The notes under the pieces were generated by a model, which was not told the DNA's origin, ran no database searches, and was given only the letters and a program-made list of their open reading frames with translations. The position numbers and the translations under genes were made by a program. A stretch of DNA of 64,000 nt from Phytoamicus setariae (GTDB taxonomy: Bacteria > Pseudomonadota > Alphaproteobacteria > Rhizobiales > Rhizobiaceae), in contig NZ_JAEQNC010000012.1 of the NCBI RefSeq assembly GCF_016722925.1, positions 107,117-171,116 on the forward strand. Reading direction: 5' to 3'. Below, one piece after another: positions 45,502 through 55,044 of this stretch. The first letter of the stretch is position 1. Every line of letters starts with the position of its first letter.

Positions 45502-45723
45502 ATGATCGAACGATCAATAGGATATCTTTCCTGCCGGGACGCAAAGAACCCTGTGAGCGCCACCGATCAACTGCCGACGATAGCAACCGCCATGCTCATT
45601 GTTAGCATCATAGGCTGTGGCGTGGTCGTTCTCCTCGCTTTAGGGCACCCTTTCCCGTCGCACAAGAAGTCTAGCGTCGAAATAACGACATCTTCCCGTC
45701 CCACTCTAGCTTCCCAACCGTGA
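45502..45723 (+). CDS. Possible small single-pass membrane protein
   Basis: A 73-codon ORF with one strong hydrophobic helix (IATAMLIVSIIGCGVVVLLAL) near residues 27-47 and a polar C-terminal tail. There is no clear ribosome-binding site and no recognised family. It lies in a 580-bp stretch (45490-46070) that otherwise shows nothing I can assign, so it may be chance. Confidence 0.25.
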   Translation: MIERSIGYLSCRDAKNPVSATDQLPTIATAMLIVSIIGCGVVVLLALGHPFPSHKKSSVEITTSSRPTLASQP

Positions 45724-46070
45724 ATCGCCTCCAACTGAAAGATGGCAAACCCGCAACCGCCGGAACCTTCAAACTGGCGCTTGCGGCTGCGCAGTCCTCA
45801 ATCGTATGCTTGCATGCGCACGCCCGAAATCCGTGCGCCGCAAGGTAGCCACCGCATGATCAGCGATTTGACAGATCGTCATTCACTCAATTCCTGATCC
45901 GTGCACCAATGCCGCGTCAGACCCTTGTTCTGCGCCGGAGCGGAAAAGCGATCGCGCGACGCTTGTGTAGCAAACATATCGGTAAAGGTTTTCCGAGTGA
46001 AGGCCAGTTGCGAACGCCGCTCAGTTCCAGCAGGTTCATGAGGGGATGGCTCGCCGGAGCCACGTCGACA

Positions 46071-46544
46071 TCAGTCAGGTGGTCGCACCAGTTCTAGCCC
46101 GGCCCAAGTTCCTTCGTGCGCCACATCGAAATTGACGAAGAAGTCGACGCGGGCAAACATCCACTCGCCATCGCGAAGCACGTATTGCTCGGCATAGTCG
46201 CCCAAGATCCACCGCGCCACTCGCCCCTGCCCCTCACTGCGGGTAAACGGCATCAGGATCCGCCAGCGACCGGTCGCGGACTGGCCGTCGGCAGCCACAT
46301 CGATGATTAGGTTGAGCGCGAGATGGGCGGCGAAGACGATGCTGGAGGAAGTCTCGCAGAAAAAGCGTTCAATTTCGGCCCGGCCGACATAGGTGCCAAA
46401 GGATGGGCTGGTCCAGACGCCATCCTCGACGAACATCGCCCCAAGCGGCTTGGGCGGGTAGCCCAGGTCGCACAATTCCATGTAACTGTTTTTCAACTTC
46501 ATGATTTGCAGCACGGCCGCCGCATTGTCCGAAACGGTCATCAT
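46071..46544 (-). CDS. SnoaL-like / NTF2-fold protein
   Basis: 157 residues with the NTF2-like layout: helical start (AAAVLQIMKLKNSYMELCDLG), FVEDGVWTSPSFGTYVGRAE, IERFF and the strand-rich end DYAEQYVLRDGEWMFARVDF. Such proteins serve as small hydratase/isomerase-like enzymes or as beta subunits of aromatic-ring dioxygenases. Ribosome-binding site AGGAACC stands before ATG 46544 (ATG 46541 also possible). Its role with the nearby monooxygenase is inferred from proximity only. Confidence 0.75.
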   Translation of the reverse strand: MMTVSDNAAAVLQIMKLKNSYMELCDLGYPPKPLGAMFVEDGVWTSPSFGTYVGRAEIERFFCETSSSIVFAAHLALNLIIDVAADGQSATGRWRILMPFTRSEGQGRVARWILGDYAEQYVLRDGEWMFARVDFFVNFDVAHEGTWAGLELVRPPD

Positions 46545-46598
46545 AGGTTCCTATTGCGCTGGGTGGAACGGCCCCGCGGATGCGGTGCCGTGCCTTGA

Positions 46599-47020
46599 CT
46601 ATTTCAGGTGGGAGTAGTGCTTGCCCAAGAGCACATCCATCGGCACTGGTTCGGAGATGGTGAACTGGCCCGAGACATGAGGCCTGCCATTCTCGACGCC
46701 AGTAATGACATAGGGTGCATAGTTCTGATGGTGCAGTTCACTGGTGAAGGTGCGAGATCCGATCAGCAAAGGCTCATCTTTGAGCTTCTCGAGCTCGGCC
46801 ACCACAGTATCGGTATCGAAAGTGCCGGCCCGTTCCACGGCCCTCGCCCACATCTGTATCACCAGGTAGCCCGGATAGGCATAGGACGAGGGCGGCAATT
46901 CGCCGAAGCGTTCCTTGTAGCGGGCATTGAAGGTGTTCACCTCGGTCCGCGGATCGTCACCGTAGATGGACGCATGTTCGGGGATATAGTGACCCGACAG
47001 GTCAGGCACAGTATCCTCAA
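46599..47020 (-). pseudogene. Branched-chain amino acid-type binding protein, C-terminal half
   Basis: From about 47020 the frame gives PDLSGHYIPEHASIYGDDPR, FNARYKERFGELPPSSYAYP and GYLVIQMWARAVERAGTFD, the C-terminal lobe of a LivK-type binding protein (about 135 residues; the family has about 400). The N-terminal lobe and signal peptide are replaced by unrelated sequence and IS21 remnants (47020-47695). Not functional. Confidence 0.85.
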
Positions 47021-47179
47021 TGAGCTCAACGCGCCATTGATGACACGGCTTGAAGAAGCCGGCGACACGCTTGCGAAACTGTCCTTCTCCGTCAATCGGA
47101 TCCGCAGATGTCCTGTCTGGGCCAGACAGGGTGAAGAAGATCTGTTCGATCTTTGTGGTGGACCGTTCAAGGGCATCGG

Positions 47180-47695
47180 TGTTGGGAGAAAGGCCAAGTC
47201 GTGAAGAACGTTCAGGACGCCCGCCATCGGCTGTGGAAGCCCACGCCACGCTTTCCATCGTTGGGAGCTTTGAACGACTGGCTGGAGCTTCGCTGCAAAG
47301 AGTTCTGGACGCAGACCCCACATGGCAAAATGCGCGGCTATTCAGGCACCATCGCCGATATTTGGGCTGAGGAAGCGCAGGCTCTGATGCCGACGTGAGC
47401 AAACTCTACGAGCGCACAAGCGTCATCACCACCACCAATCTCAGCTTCAGTGAGTGGGCCAGCGTCTTCGGCGATGCCAAGATGACCACGCCGCTCCTCG
47501 ACCGGCTTCCCCACCACTGCCACATCCTTGAAACCGGAAACGACAGCTTCCGCTTTAAGAACAGCTCAGCTCATGAGCCGAAAAACACGAAGGAGAAAAA
47601 CAGGAACTTGACCACCACACCAGACCCGAAAGATACATAAAAGGCGGGTCAAATCTCGGTGGAAATGCCGGGTCAGTTCCTAGCGGAAATCAACA
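47180..47695 (+). mobile_element. IS21-family remnant (fused istA and istB ends)
   Basis: The plus strand carries KNVQDARHRLW and LNDWLELRCKEFW then [16 protein letters not shown] (IstA middle), directly joined near 47395 to [20 protein letters not shown] and [20 protein letters not shown] (IstB C-terminus), so the bulk of both genes between them is deleted. From 47640 the sequence GGGTCAAATCTCGGTGGAAA and GGGTCAGTTCCTAGCGGAAA resembles IS21 terminal repeats. It separates the beheaded binding protein from tauA-like. Confidence 0.85.
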
Positions 47696-47849
47696 GCTGG
47701 CATCGGGCAGTGAAAAGATATCCCGTCATTCGGTTCTGGGCGGTGATATTCCTGCTGAAATTTCAAGCTCTACGTTATCGGCCGACCGATTACGAATATC
47801 CGAGGACCCCGTGGGGCATCCCCGGACACTCCATTTCATTCGACGGATA

Positions 47850-48860
47850 CTACTCCGCTCGCCCTATGAATTCGTCGGTAATAAAACCGGAATAATTATC
47901 GAGCACTGTCCCTATCTTGCCTTGCGATTTCAGGAAATCTGCTGTCAGCTTCAGTGTTCTTGCTCCGCCTCCTTCTGCTGCGCAGCCCAGCCAGGAGCAC
48001 GAAAGTTGCTCACTGAGCGATGGATATTTGTATTGGGACATATCCTCAGCGACAGTCTCAGCATCAGCCCCGAAGAGATTGGAGATAAGTTTTACGTTAT
48101 CCGATTCAGCACCCCAGTTGCGCGTGTTCTCTTTGTAATCTTGATTGGTGGCGTTGATGATGCCCACAAACTGACGCATGAAGTCGCCGTTCTGTTCGGC
48201 AAAGCTCGTGCTGGCGACCATCCCTTCAAATGTACAGCGTCCCATTTGGCAGATCTCGCCCGCGGTAGCCAAAGGCTTGCCATCCCGCTTTAGGCGCGCC
48301 ATCGCGGCACCCCAGATGAATGCACCGTCGATATCCTTGCGTTCCCAGGCAGCAGCAGCTTTGTTCGGGTCGAGATTCAGGATGGTAGCTTCACCCTCGA
48401 CACCCCACCTCTCCAGCGCATACATAAGCTGGTAGTGGCTTGTGCTGGCGAAGGGAACGGCGAGTTTCTTTCCGGCTAAATCTGCAGGCTTGTTGATGCC
48501 AGCGTCATTGCGGACATAGAGCGCTTCAGCGCTCGCGATGTCCTCCAGTATCCAGAACAGCTTGATATCCAGGCCCGCCGACGCAGCAACCGCCAACGGG
48601 CTCGAACCCAACACGCTGATATCAATCGACCCCGACGCCATAGCACTGATAATTTCGGCGCCGGTATTGAACTGTCGCCAATTGATTGTGTAGCCGGTCT
48701 GCGCTTCAAATGATTTGTCGGCAATACGAGCGACCCATGGGCTCGGCGTCAGCTGATAGGCAATGTTCACGACTTTTTGCTCAGCTTCTGCCGAATGCGC
48801 CAACGGCAACGAAAGCAAGATCGCCATGCCGGCCATCGTTGTGCTTCTGATTGATTTCAT
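47850..48860 (-). CDS. tauA: Taurine ABC transporter periplasmic binding protein
   Basis: About 336 residues. Signal peptide (STTMAGMAILLSLPLAHSAEA), then VVNIAYQLTPSPWVARIADK, INWRQFNTGAEIISAMASGS, LGSSPLAVAASAG and LAVPFASTSHYQLMYALERW, closely following TauA of enterobacteria by eye. ATG 48860 has GGAGGAAGAG upstream. It follows a ureohydrolase by 49 bp on the same strand, not tauB. The tauBC genes are 9 kb away. It probably supplies those permeases, or binds a guanidino compound used by the neighbouring ureohydrolase. A Cys pair (CSWLGC) near the C-terminus is unusual. Confidence 0.85.
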   Translation of the reverse strand: MKSIRSTTMAGMAILLSLPLAHSAEAEQKVVNIAYQLTPSPWVARIADKSFEAQTGYTINWRQFNTGAEIISAMASGSIDISVLGSSPLAVAASAGLDIKLFWILEDIASAEALYVRNDAGINKPADLAGKKLAVPFASTSHYQLMYALERWGVEGEATILNLDPNKAAAAWERKDIDGAFIWGAAMARLKRDGKPLATAGEICQMGRCTFEGMVASTSFAEQNGDFMRQFVGIINATNQDYKENTRNWGAESDNVKLISNLFGADAETVAEDMSQYKYPSLSEQLSCSWLGCAAEGGGARTLKLTADFLKSQGKIGTVLDNYSGFITDEFIGRAE

Positions 48861-48909
48861 CTCTTCCTCCAGTGGTTTGTTTATGCAAGCTGTTTTCGCG
48901 GAACCCTGA

Positions 48910-49884
48910 CTATGCCTCGGTCTTCGCGACCCCACTGGCAGCAACACACAGGATCTCGAACAACAGCGTTGCAGCTGCAAGCGCCGTGTTGCCACCTGGG
49001 TCGAAAGGTGGGGAAACCTCGACAACGTCCGCCCCGACGCAATTGATGCCATCAAGTCCTCGAACAAGGAGTTGCGCTTCGTGCGTCGTCATGCCTCCAA
49101 TTTCGGGCGTTCCTGTTCCTGGCGCATAGGCCGGATCGAGCGCATCGATATCAAAGCTAATATAGGTCGGGGCCGAACCGACAACGGCGTGCGCCTCGCG
49201 CAGAACCTGCTCGAGGCCCAATGCCCTGTATTCGTCAAAGTCGATGACGCGGATGCCCTGTTCTCGCCCCCATCCATCATCGCCATCTGCGTACAGCGCC
49301 CCTCGTATTCCAATCTGCACCGTGCGCTTTGGGTCAAGAATTCCTTCCTCGATGGCACGGCGGAAAGGCGTTCCATGGGTGTACTTCTGACCGCCGAAGT
49401 AGGAGTCCCACGTATCTGTGTGTGCATCTATGTGAACCATGCCCAACGGACCAATGCGTCGGCTAACCGCGCGCATGACAGGAAGCGTTGACAGATGATC
49501 GCCCCCGACAAAAAGTGGAAGAATGCCTGAGGCGCACACTGTATCCGCGAACCGCTCGATGCGCGCCATAGAATCTGCAAGATCTGCCGGGTTTACCGGC
49601 GTGTCGCCGATGTCTGCGCACCGACACAATGCAAATGGATTAATGCCACTTGCGCGGTTCACATTGCGAACCATGGTGGATGCATCGCGCACCTGCCGCG
49701 GCCCCTGTCTCGCCCCCGGGCGGTTGGTTGTTCCTCCATCCCAAGGAACTCCAAACAAACCAATCTGCACGTCCTCCCAATCGGGAGCGCCAGGCAGGAC
49801 CTGCGGCAGGCGCATCAATGTAGCCGCCCCCGCATATCTCGGCATCTCCGTCCCGGTTATGGGGGTAAATCGCGGATCAGACAT
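48910..49884 (-). CDS. Ureohydrolase (agmatinase-like)
   Basis: 324 residues with all manganese/nickel-site motifs: GGDHLSTLP, DAHTDTWDSYF and SFDIDALDPAYAPGTGTPE, plus GVPWDGGTTNRPGARQGPR. This is the agmatinase/guanidinopropionase branch, distinct from the ureohydrolase at 30714 (which has DSHFDT). It cleaves a guanidino group to urea. It leads a two-gene unit with a TauA-type binding protein and is divergent from a LysR gene. Possible substrates include agmatine, guanidinopropionate, taurocyamine or guanidine itself. Confidence 0.9.
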   Translation of the reverse strand: MSDPRFTPITGTEMPRYAGAATLMRLPQVLPGAPDWEDVQIGLFGVPWDGGTTNRPGARQGPRQVRDASTMVRNVNRASGINPFALCRCADIGDTPVNPADLADSMARIERFADTVCASGILPLFVGGDHLSTLPVMRAVSRRIGPLGMVHIDAHTDTWDSYFGGQKYTHGTPFRRAIEEGILDPKRTVQIGIRGALYADGDDGWGREQGIRVIDFDEYRALGLEQVLREAHAVVGSAPTYISFDIDALDPAYAPGTGTPEIGGMTTHEAQLLVRGLDGINCVGADVVEVSPPFDPGGNTALAAATLLFEILCVAASGVAKTEA

Positions 49885-50056
49885 TACAATTCCTCCAACA
49901 TCAATTTATCGTCATTTGATTGCTCTCACACCAGTCAGAGCCAACGAATAGCTAATTGTAAAAGTTGACTTCTCACCAAACCGAAGTGATCATCGCGCAG
50001 GAATATTCTTGTCTAATCACCGCCCAATTGTGGAACCACCGCGTGGAGCGTTTTGC

Positions 50057-50980
50057 ATGCGAGCCGTCTCAGATTTTGACCTCCGCCTCTTTACAGTCTT
50101 CAAAACGGTGGTCGAATACGGAGGACTAAGCGCCTCTCAATCAGCTCTCAATATGAGCCTTTCTAACATCAGCACGCATCTGGCAAATCTTGAGAAAAGA
50201 GTTGGGTTCAAGGTTTGCCACCGCGGACGATCCGGGTTCAAACTGACACCGGGCGGGACGGAATTATATTCATCCATCGCCGAGCTATTCCAATCCATAG
50301 ACGAGTTCCGCAGCAAGACATCGCTGACGAAAAAGCGGATCGGCCGGGAATTGTCGCTCGGCATCGTCGATGGACTAATCTCCGAACATCAATTCAAGCT
50401 GCAAAGCGCCATTCAGAAACTGGGGTCGATCAACGATGACATATTCATACGGATCGACGTCCTTTCGCCCGACAAGCTAAAGAGCAGCCTAGCCAACGGC
50501 GATGTGGACTTCATTGTAGGCCCCATTTCTATCGCCTCAGAATCCGTCCTCATCAAGGAGGCTTTTCACGAGCGGATGAGCTTGTTTTGCTCCCAGCAGC
50601 ATATTCTGGCCGACAGGGAGATGCAGAAGGAGAAGATATTTAATCAGGACTACAAGTTCGAGTTTGTCTCCCGCGGTTATCTACGGGAATCATTGCAGCC
50701 CGCCTTCATCCCAAATCTCGAGACGGCAGCCGTAGTGCACACGATGGAGGCAGCAGCGATGTTGATACTGAGCGGGAAATACATCGGATATCTTCCAGAC
50801 CATTTCGCAAAGAAGTGGGAAGATACTAATGAGATGGTGCGTATTCTGCCAGACGTTACAAGCCATGTCGTGCCGTTTGGCCTTATGTATCGACGCGATC
50901 ACAAATTGCCACTACCTGCAAAATTGCTTCTCGAGTACCTTCTGTCCTCCATCACATCCGCAGCAAAGTATAGCCATTAG
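50057..50980 (+). CDS. LysR-family transcriptional regulator
   Basis: About 307 residues: N-terminal helix-turn-helix (DLRLFTVFKTVVEYGGLSAS, LNMSLSNISTHLANLEKRVG, RGRSGFKLTPGG) and a LysR effector domain. ATG 50057 has GGAG 8 nt upstream; ATG 50009 is the longer option. Divergent from the ureohydrolase/tauA-like pair, so probably its regulator. GC content is visibly lower than in the taurine cluster. Confidence 0.88.
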   Translation: MRAVSDFDLRLFTVFKTVVEYGGLSASQSALNMSLSNISTHLANLEKRVGFKVCHRGRSGFKLTPGGTELYSSIAELFQSIDEFRSKTSLTKKRIGRELSLGIVDGLISEHQFKLQSAIQKLGSINDDIFIRIDVLSPDKLKSSLANGDVDFIVGPISIASESVLIKEAFHERMSLFCSQQHILADREMQKEKIFNQDYKFEFVSRGYLRESLQPAFIPNLETAAVVHTMEAAAMLILSGKYIGYLPDHFAKKWEDTNEMVRILPDVTSHVVPFGLMYRRDHKLPLPAKLLLEYLLSSITSAAKYSH

Positions 50981-51097
50981 GAAGTTTCGCCGGACGTAAC
51001 TGACGCGTCTCAAGTGGCGTCATCCTGCGTTGGAAGGGCAGGTCCTGCACGCAACCCTAAAAATCGATATGCAAGTCTTGATAAGCACTGTTTTGTA

Positions 51098-52111
51098 TCA
51101 GGCGCCTCTACGGGCGTTCGCGCCAGCCTGCATCACCGTGACGGCGATCATGTGGAAGACATCGTCGGCATTGCATCCGCGCGAAAGATCGTTGGCGGGT
51201 TTGGCAAGGCCCTGCAGGATCGGGCCGATGGCGGTGGCACCGCCGATGCGCTGGGCGATCTTGTAGCCAATATTGGCGGCGTCGAGGTTCGGGAAGACGA
51301 AGACATTGGCCTCGCCGTGCAGCGCCGACTGGGGCGCCTTGGCGGCGCTGACGGCCTCGACGAAGGCGGTATCGAACTGCAATTCCCCGTCGATGATAAG
51401 GCCGGGCGCGGCTTCGTGTGCGAGTCGCGTCGCCTCCACAACCTTTGAGACGCACGCGTGCGTCGCACTACCGACCGTAGAGAAGGAGAGCATCGCCACT
51501 TTTGCCGGCCTGGCGGCCAGCACCTCGAAGGAGCGCGCCGACGTGATGGCGATATCGGCAAGGCCCGCGGCATCGGGATCAACCACCAGGCCGCAATCGG
51601 CGAAGACGAAGGCGCCCTTCTTCACATGGTGCGAGGCGCACAACATCATGAGGAAGAAACTCGACACTAGGCCGACACCGGGCGCGCGGCCTATAGTCTG
51701 GAGTGCGGCGCGCACCGTATCGGCGGTTGTCGCGACCGCCCCACCCACCGTGCCGTCCGCCTCGTTCTCGCGCACCATCATGGCAGCAAAGACGAGCGGC
51801 GTGCGCACTGCCTCGGCCGCCGCCACCGCATCGACGCCCTTGCTGCTGCGAAGCGCATGGAAGGCGGCGGCAAGGCGCGGTGTGAGCGGAGACGATGCCG
51901 GATCCTCTATACGGATCTCCTCCGCCCCGGCTCCGACCGCCGCCAGCCGTTCCTCGACGGCTTTCCGGCTGCCGACGAGCGAGATCGTAGCAATGCCGGC
52001 GCGCACGGCGCGCACGGCCGCCTCGACGACGCGCTGGTCCTCCCCCTCGGCCAGCACGATATGGCGTGGCGCGGCTTTCGCGGCTTCGAGAATGCGATCG
52101 AGCGGTTTCAT
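51098..52111 (-). CDS. pta: Phosphate acetyltransferase
   Basis: 337 residues, the short (catalytic-domain-only) form: IVLAEGEDQRVVEAAVRAVR, VVDPDAAGLADIAITSA, AMLSFSTVGSA, IDGELQFDTAFV and NVFVFPNLDAANIGYK. It converts acetyl phosphate, produced by Xsc, into acetyl-CoA. Its ATG shares one base with the stop of the upstream exporter gene (TGATG), so it is translationally coupled. Last gene of the taurine operon. Confidence 0.94.
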   Translation of the reverse strand: MKPLDRILEAAKAAPRHIVLAEGEDQRVVEAAVRAVRAGIATISLVGSRKAVEERLAAVGAGAEEIRIEDPASSPLTPRLAAAFHALRSSKGVDAVAAAEAVRTPLVFAAMMVRENEADGTVGGAVATTADTVRAALQTIGRAPGVGLVSSFFLMMLCASHHVKKGAFVFADCGLVVDPDAAGLADIAITSARSFEVLAARPAKVAMLSFSTVGSATHACVSKVVEATRLAHEAAPGLIIDGELQFDTAFVEAVSAAKAPQSALHGEANVFVFPNLDAANIGYKIAQRIGGATAIGPILQGLAKPANDLSRGCNADDVFHMIAVTVMQAGANARRGA

Positions 52112-53148
52112 CAGGCGTGTCCCAGGTAGTCAATGCCGACGAGGATGAAAAGGGCGATGAAGGCGGTCTCGGCGACGATTAGGGCGACAGCATCGCCTCC
52201 GACGTCGAGCACCCGGCGCAGCGACGTGCGCATGCCGACCGCCACGATGCCGGCGAGCAGCGCCCAGCGCGAAGTTTCCATGCCGGCCTTCGCGACCAGT
52301 TCGGGAACGAAGCCGAAGGAGTTGAGGGCGGCGAAGATCAGGAAGGCCACGACGAAACCGGGCAACAACGGCGGACGTTTCCCCGTCTCGCCTTCCGGCT
52401 GCGGCACACTGCGCAGCGAGAGCGAATAGACCAACACTACGGGCGCCAGCATGGTGACGCGGATCAGTTTCACGAGCGTCGCCGTTTCGCCCGCTTCCGG
52501 CGAGACGGAGAAGCCGGCGCCGACGACCTGCGCCACGTCGTGGATCGTGCCGCCGAAGAAGATGCCGGTCGCCCGCGCATCGAGCCCCATGGTCTGGGCG
52601 ATGATCGGATAGGCGATCATCGCCAGCGTGGAGAGCACCGTGACCGAGAGCACGGTAAAAATCAGGTTGCGCTCGGAAAACTCGTTCTTAGGCAACACCG
52701 CGGCAATCGCCATTGCCGCGGAAGCGCCACAGATGGCGACGGAACCGCTGGTGAGCAGCGCCAGCCGCCAGCCGCGGCCGAGCAGTTTTGCAGCGATCAG
52801 ACCAAAGCCGATCGTGGCGATCAGCGCCGAAACGAGCAGCAGGATGGTGCTCGCGCCAAGCCCGATCAGCAGGTCGACGCTGATGCGCATGCCGAGCAGC
52901 GCGACGCCGATCCTCAGCACCTTCTTGGCACAGAAATCGATGCCGGCGACACAGCGCCCTTCTTCCGAGAGGAAATGAAAGGCGATGCCGAGCAGGAGGG
53001 CCATGAGCATGGCCGGTGCACCGTAGTGGTCGGACAGGAACTGTGCGGTGACGGCCACGGCCGCGGTCACGGCGAAACCCGGCCAATAGGCGGAAAATCC
53101 GGAGGGCATGCGCCGGAAGCGGTCTTGGACAGAGGTTACGAAGGTCAT
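52111..53148 (-). CDS. YeiH/UPF0324-family membrane protein, putative sulfite/sulfate exporter
   Basis: 345 residues with about ten hydrophobic segments and the family marks GAPAMLMALLLGIAFHFLSE, CGASAAMAIAAVLP and GGTIHDVAQVVGAGFSVS. In taurine operons of alphaproteobacteria, TauZ-type proteins of this family or a similar one are thought to export the sulfite released by Xsc. Position between xsc and pta supports that. Transport has not been shown for this protein. Confidence 0.85.
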   Translation of the reverse strand: MTFVTSVQDRFRRMPSGFSAYWPGFAVTAAVAVTAQFLSDHYGAPAMLMALLLGIAFHFLSEEGRCVAGIDFCAKKVLRIGVALLGMRISVDLLIGLGASTILLLVSALIATIGFGLIAAKLLGRGWRLALLTSGSVAICGASAAMAIAAVLPKNEFSERNLIFTVLSVTVLSTLAMIAYPIIAQTMGLDARATGIFFGGTIHDVAQVVGAGFSVSPEAGETATLVKLIRVTMLAPVVLVYSLSLRSVPQPEGETGKRPPLLPGFVVAFLIFAALNSFGFVPELVAKAGMETSRWALLAGIVAVGMRTSLRRVLDVGGDAVALIVAETAFIALFILVGIDYLGHA

Positions 53149-53223
53149 GATGTCGCTCCGGTCGCTTGCATGAAGGCTTGCCCGCCCGGATGCTCCGGGC
53201 GGGCCTGGATCATTCGGGCGGGA

Positions 53224-54999
53224 TCAGGCCCGCGGTTGCGGGCGCATGTCGGCGCGGTCGATGCCGGCAACTGGCACCGGCTTCTTCATGGCGTCGCGGC
53301 GGAAGGGTTCGCCGAGTTCCTGGTTGAGGATAACCTCGACGAAGGTCGTCACGCCCTTCTTCTGGTCGGCGATGGCGTTTGACAGCGCCTCGGTGAGGGC
53401 CGCCGGCGTATCGACCGCAACACCCTTCAGCCCGCAGCCCTCGGCCACCTTGGCGTAGCTGAGATTGGGATTGAGCTCCGTGCCGACGAAATTGTTGGCG
53501 TACCAGAGCGTCGTATTGCGCTTTTCCGCACCCCACTGGTAGTTGCGGAAGATCACCATGGTGATCGCCGGCCAGCCCTCGCGGCCGATCGAGCCCATCT
53601 CGTTCATCGAGATGCCGAAGGCGCCGTCGCCGGCAAAGCCGACGACTGGCACATCCGGGCAACCGATCTTGGCGCCGACAATCGACGGGAAACCGTAGCC
53701 GCACGGGCCGAACATGCCGGGAGCGAGATACTTCCGGCCGGCCTCGAAGGTCGGATAGGCGTTGCCGATGGCGCAATTGTTGCCGATGTCGGTGGAGATG
53801 ATCGCCTCCTTCGGCAGCGCGGCCTGGATCGCCCGCCAGGCCTGGCGCGGCGACATGCGGCTCGGCTCACGATTGCGTGCGCTTTCGTTCCATTCGGTGC
53901 CGACATCGTCGTCCTCGTGATCCATTGAGGAGAGTTGCTGCTGCCAGGCTGAGCGGGTCTGGTGGACCGCCGCCTTGCGCTCCTCGCGGCCGGCATCGCC
54001 GGCGGAGGGGGAGAGCTGCTCGAGGATCTGACCGGCCACCTGTTTCGCGTCGCCGCAGATGCCGACGCTCACCTTCTTGGTGAGGCCGATGCGGTCGGCG
54101 TTGATGTCGACCTGGATGATCGCGGCATTCTTCGGCCAATAGTCGATGCCGTAGCCCGGCAGGGTCGAGAAGGGATTGAGCCTTGTGCCGAGCGCCAGCA
54201 CGACGTCGGCCCTGGAGATCAGCTCCATCGCCGCCTTCGAGCCGTTATAGCCGAGCGGGCCGACCGCAAGGCGATGGCTTCCCGGGAAGGCGTCATTGTG
54301 CTGGTAGCCGCAGCAGACCGGCGCATCGAGCCGTTCGGCAAGCTTCATGGACGCGCCGATTGCGCCGCCGATGACGACGCCGGCACCGTTGAGTATGACC
54401 GGGAACTTCGCCTCGGAAAGCAGCTTGGCGGCCTCTGCGATCGCATGCGGGCCGCCGGCCGGGCGCTCGAAGCGTACGATGGAGGGCAAGTCGACGTCGA
54501 TCACCTGGGTCCAGTAGTCGCGCGGGATATTGATCTGCGCGGGGGCAGAGCCGCGCCGGGCCTTTTCGATGACCCGGCTCAGCACTTCGGGAATGCGCGA
54601 GGGATCGCGCACCTCTTCCTGATAGCAGACCATCTCCTCGAACATCGCCATCTGGTCGACTTCCTGGAAGCCGCCCTGGCCAATGGTCTTGTTCGCCGCC
54701 TGGGGCGTGACCATCAGGAGCGGCGTATGGTTCCAGTAGGCGGTCTTGATAGCGGTAATGAAGCCGGTGACGCCGGGGCCGTTCTGGCCGATGGCGATGG
54801 ACATGGTGCCCGTCGCGCGGCTGAAGCCGTCGGCCATGATACCGGCATTGGTCTCATGGGCGCAGTCCCAGAACTTGATGCCGGCCTTCGGGAACAGGTC
54901 CGACACCGGCATCATGGCAGAGCCGATGATACCGAAGGCATGTTCGAGGCCATGCATCTGGAGAACTTTGACGAAGGCTTCCTCGGTGGTCATTTTCAT
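53224..54999 (-). CDS. xsc: Sulfoacetaldehyde acetyltransferase
   Basis: 591 residues, a thiamine-diphosphate enzyme: FGIIGSAMMPVSDLF (N-terminal), GQNGPGVTGFITAIKTAYWN and the TPP/Mg motif GFAGDGAFGISMNEMGSIGR followed by FRNYQWGAEKRN, diagnostic of Xsc. It converts sulfoacetaldehyde and phosphate to acetyl phosphate and sulfite. ATG 54999 has AAGGAAA upstream. It lies after tauXY and before the exporter and pta genes, the usual operon order. Confidence 0.96.
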   Translation of the reverse strand: MKMTTEEAFVKVLQMHGLEHAFGIIGSAMMPVSDLFPKAGIKFWDCAHETNAGIMADGFSRATGTMSIAIGQNGPGVTGFITAIKTAYWNHTPLLMVTPQAANKTIGQGGFQEVDQMAMFEEMVCYQEEVRDPSRIPEVLSRVIEKARRGSAPAQINIPRDYWTQVIDVDLPSIVRFERPAGGPHAIAEAAKLLSEAKFPVILNGAGVVIGGAIGASMKLAERLDAPVCCGYQHNDAFPGSHRLAVGPLGYNGSKAAMELISRADVVLALGTRLNPFSTLPGYGIDYWPKNAAIIQVDINADRIGLTKKVSVGICGDAKQVAGQILEQLSPSAGDAGREERKAAVHQTRSAWQQQLSSMDHEDDDVGTEWNESARNREPSRMSPRQAWRAIQAALPKEAIISTDIGNNCAIGNAYPTFEAGRKYLAPGMFGPCGYGFPSIVGAKIGCPDVPVVGFAGDGAFGISMNEMGSIGREGWPAITMVIFRNYQWGAEKRNTTLWYANNFVGTELNPNLSYAKVAEGCGLKGVAVDTPAALTEALSNAIADQKKGVTTFVEVILNQELGEPFRRDAMKKPVPVAGIDRADMRPQPRA

Positions 55000-55044
55000 G
55001 GCGATTTCCTTTCCTGGGGAATTGATTTCATCGATTTCAATGGG

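Noticed and set aside
49885..50056. Guanidine riboswitch upstream of the ureohydrolase
   Set aside because: I looked for a conserved leader because of the guanidine hypothesis, but saw no recognisable ACGR-type paired motifs or guanidine-I core in this short gap.
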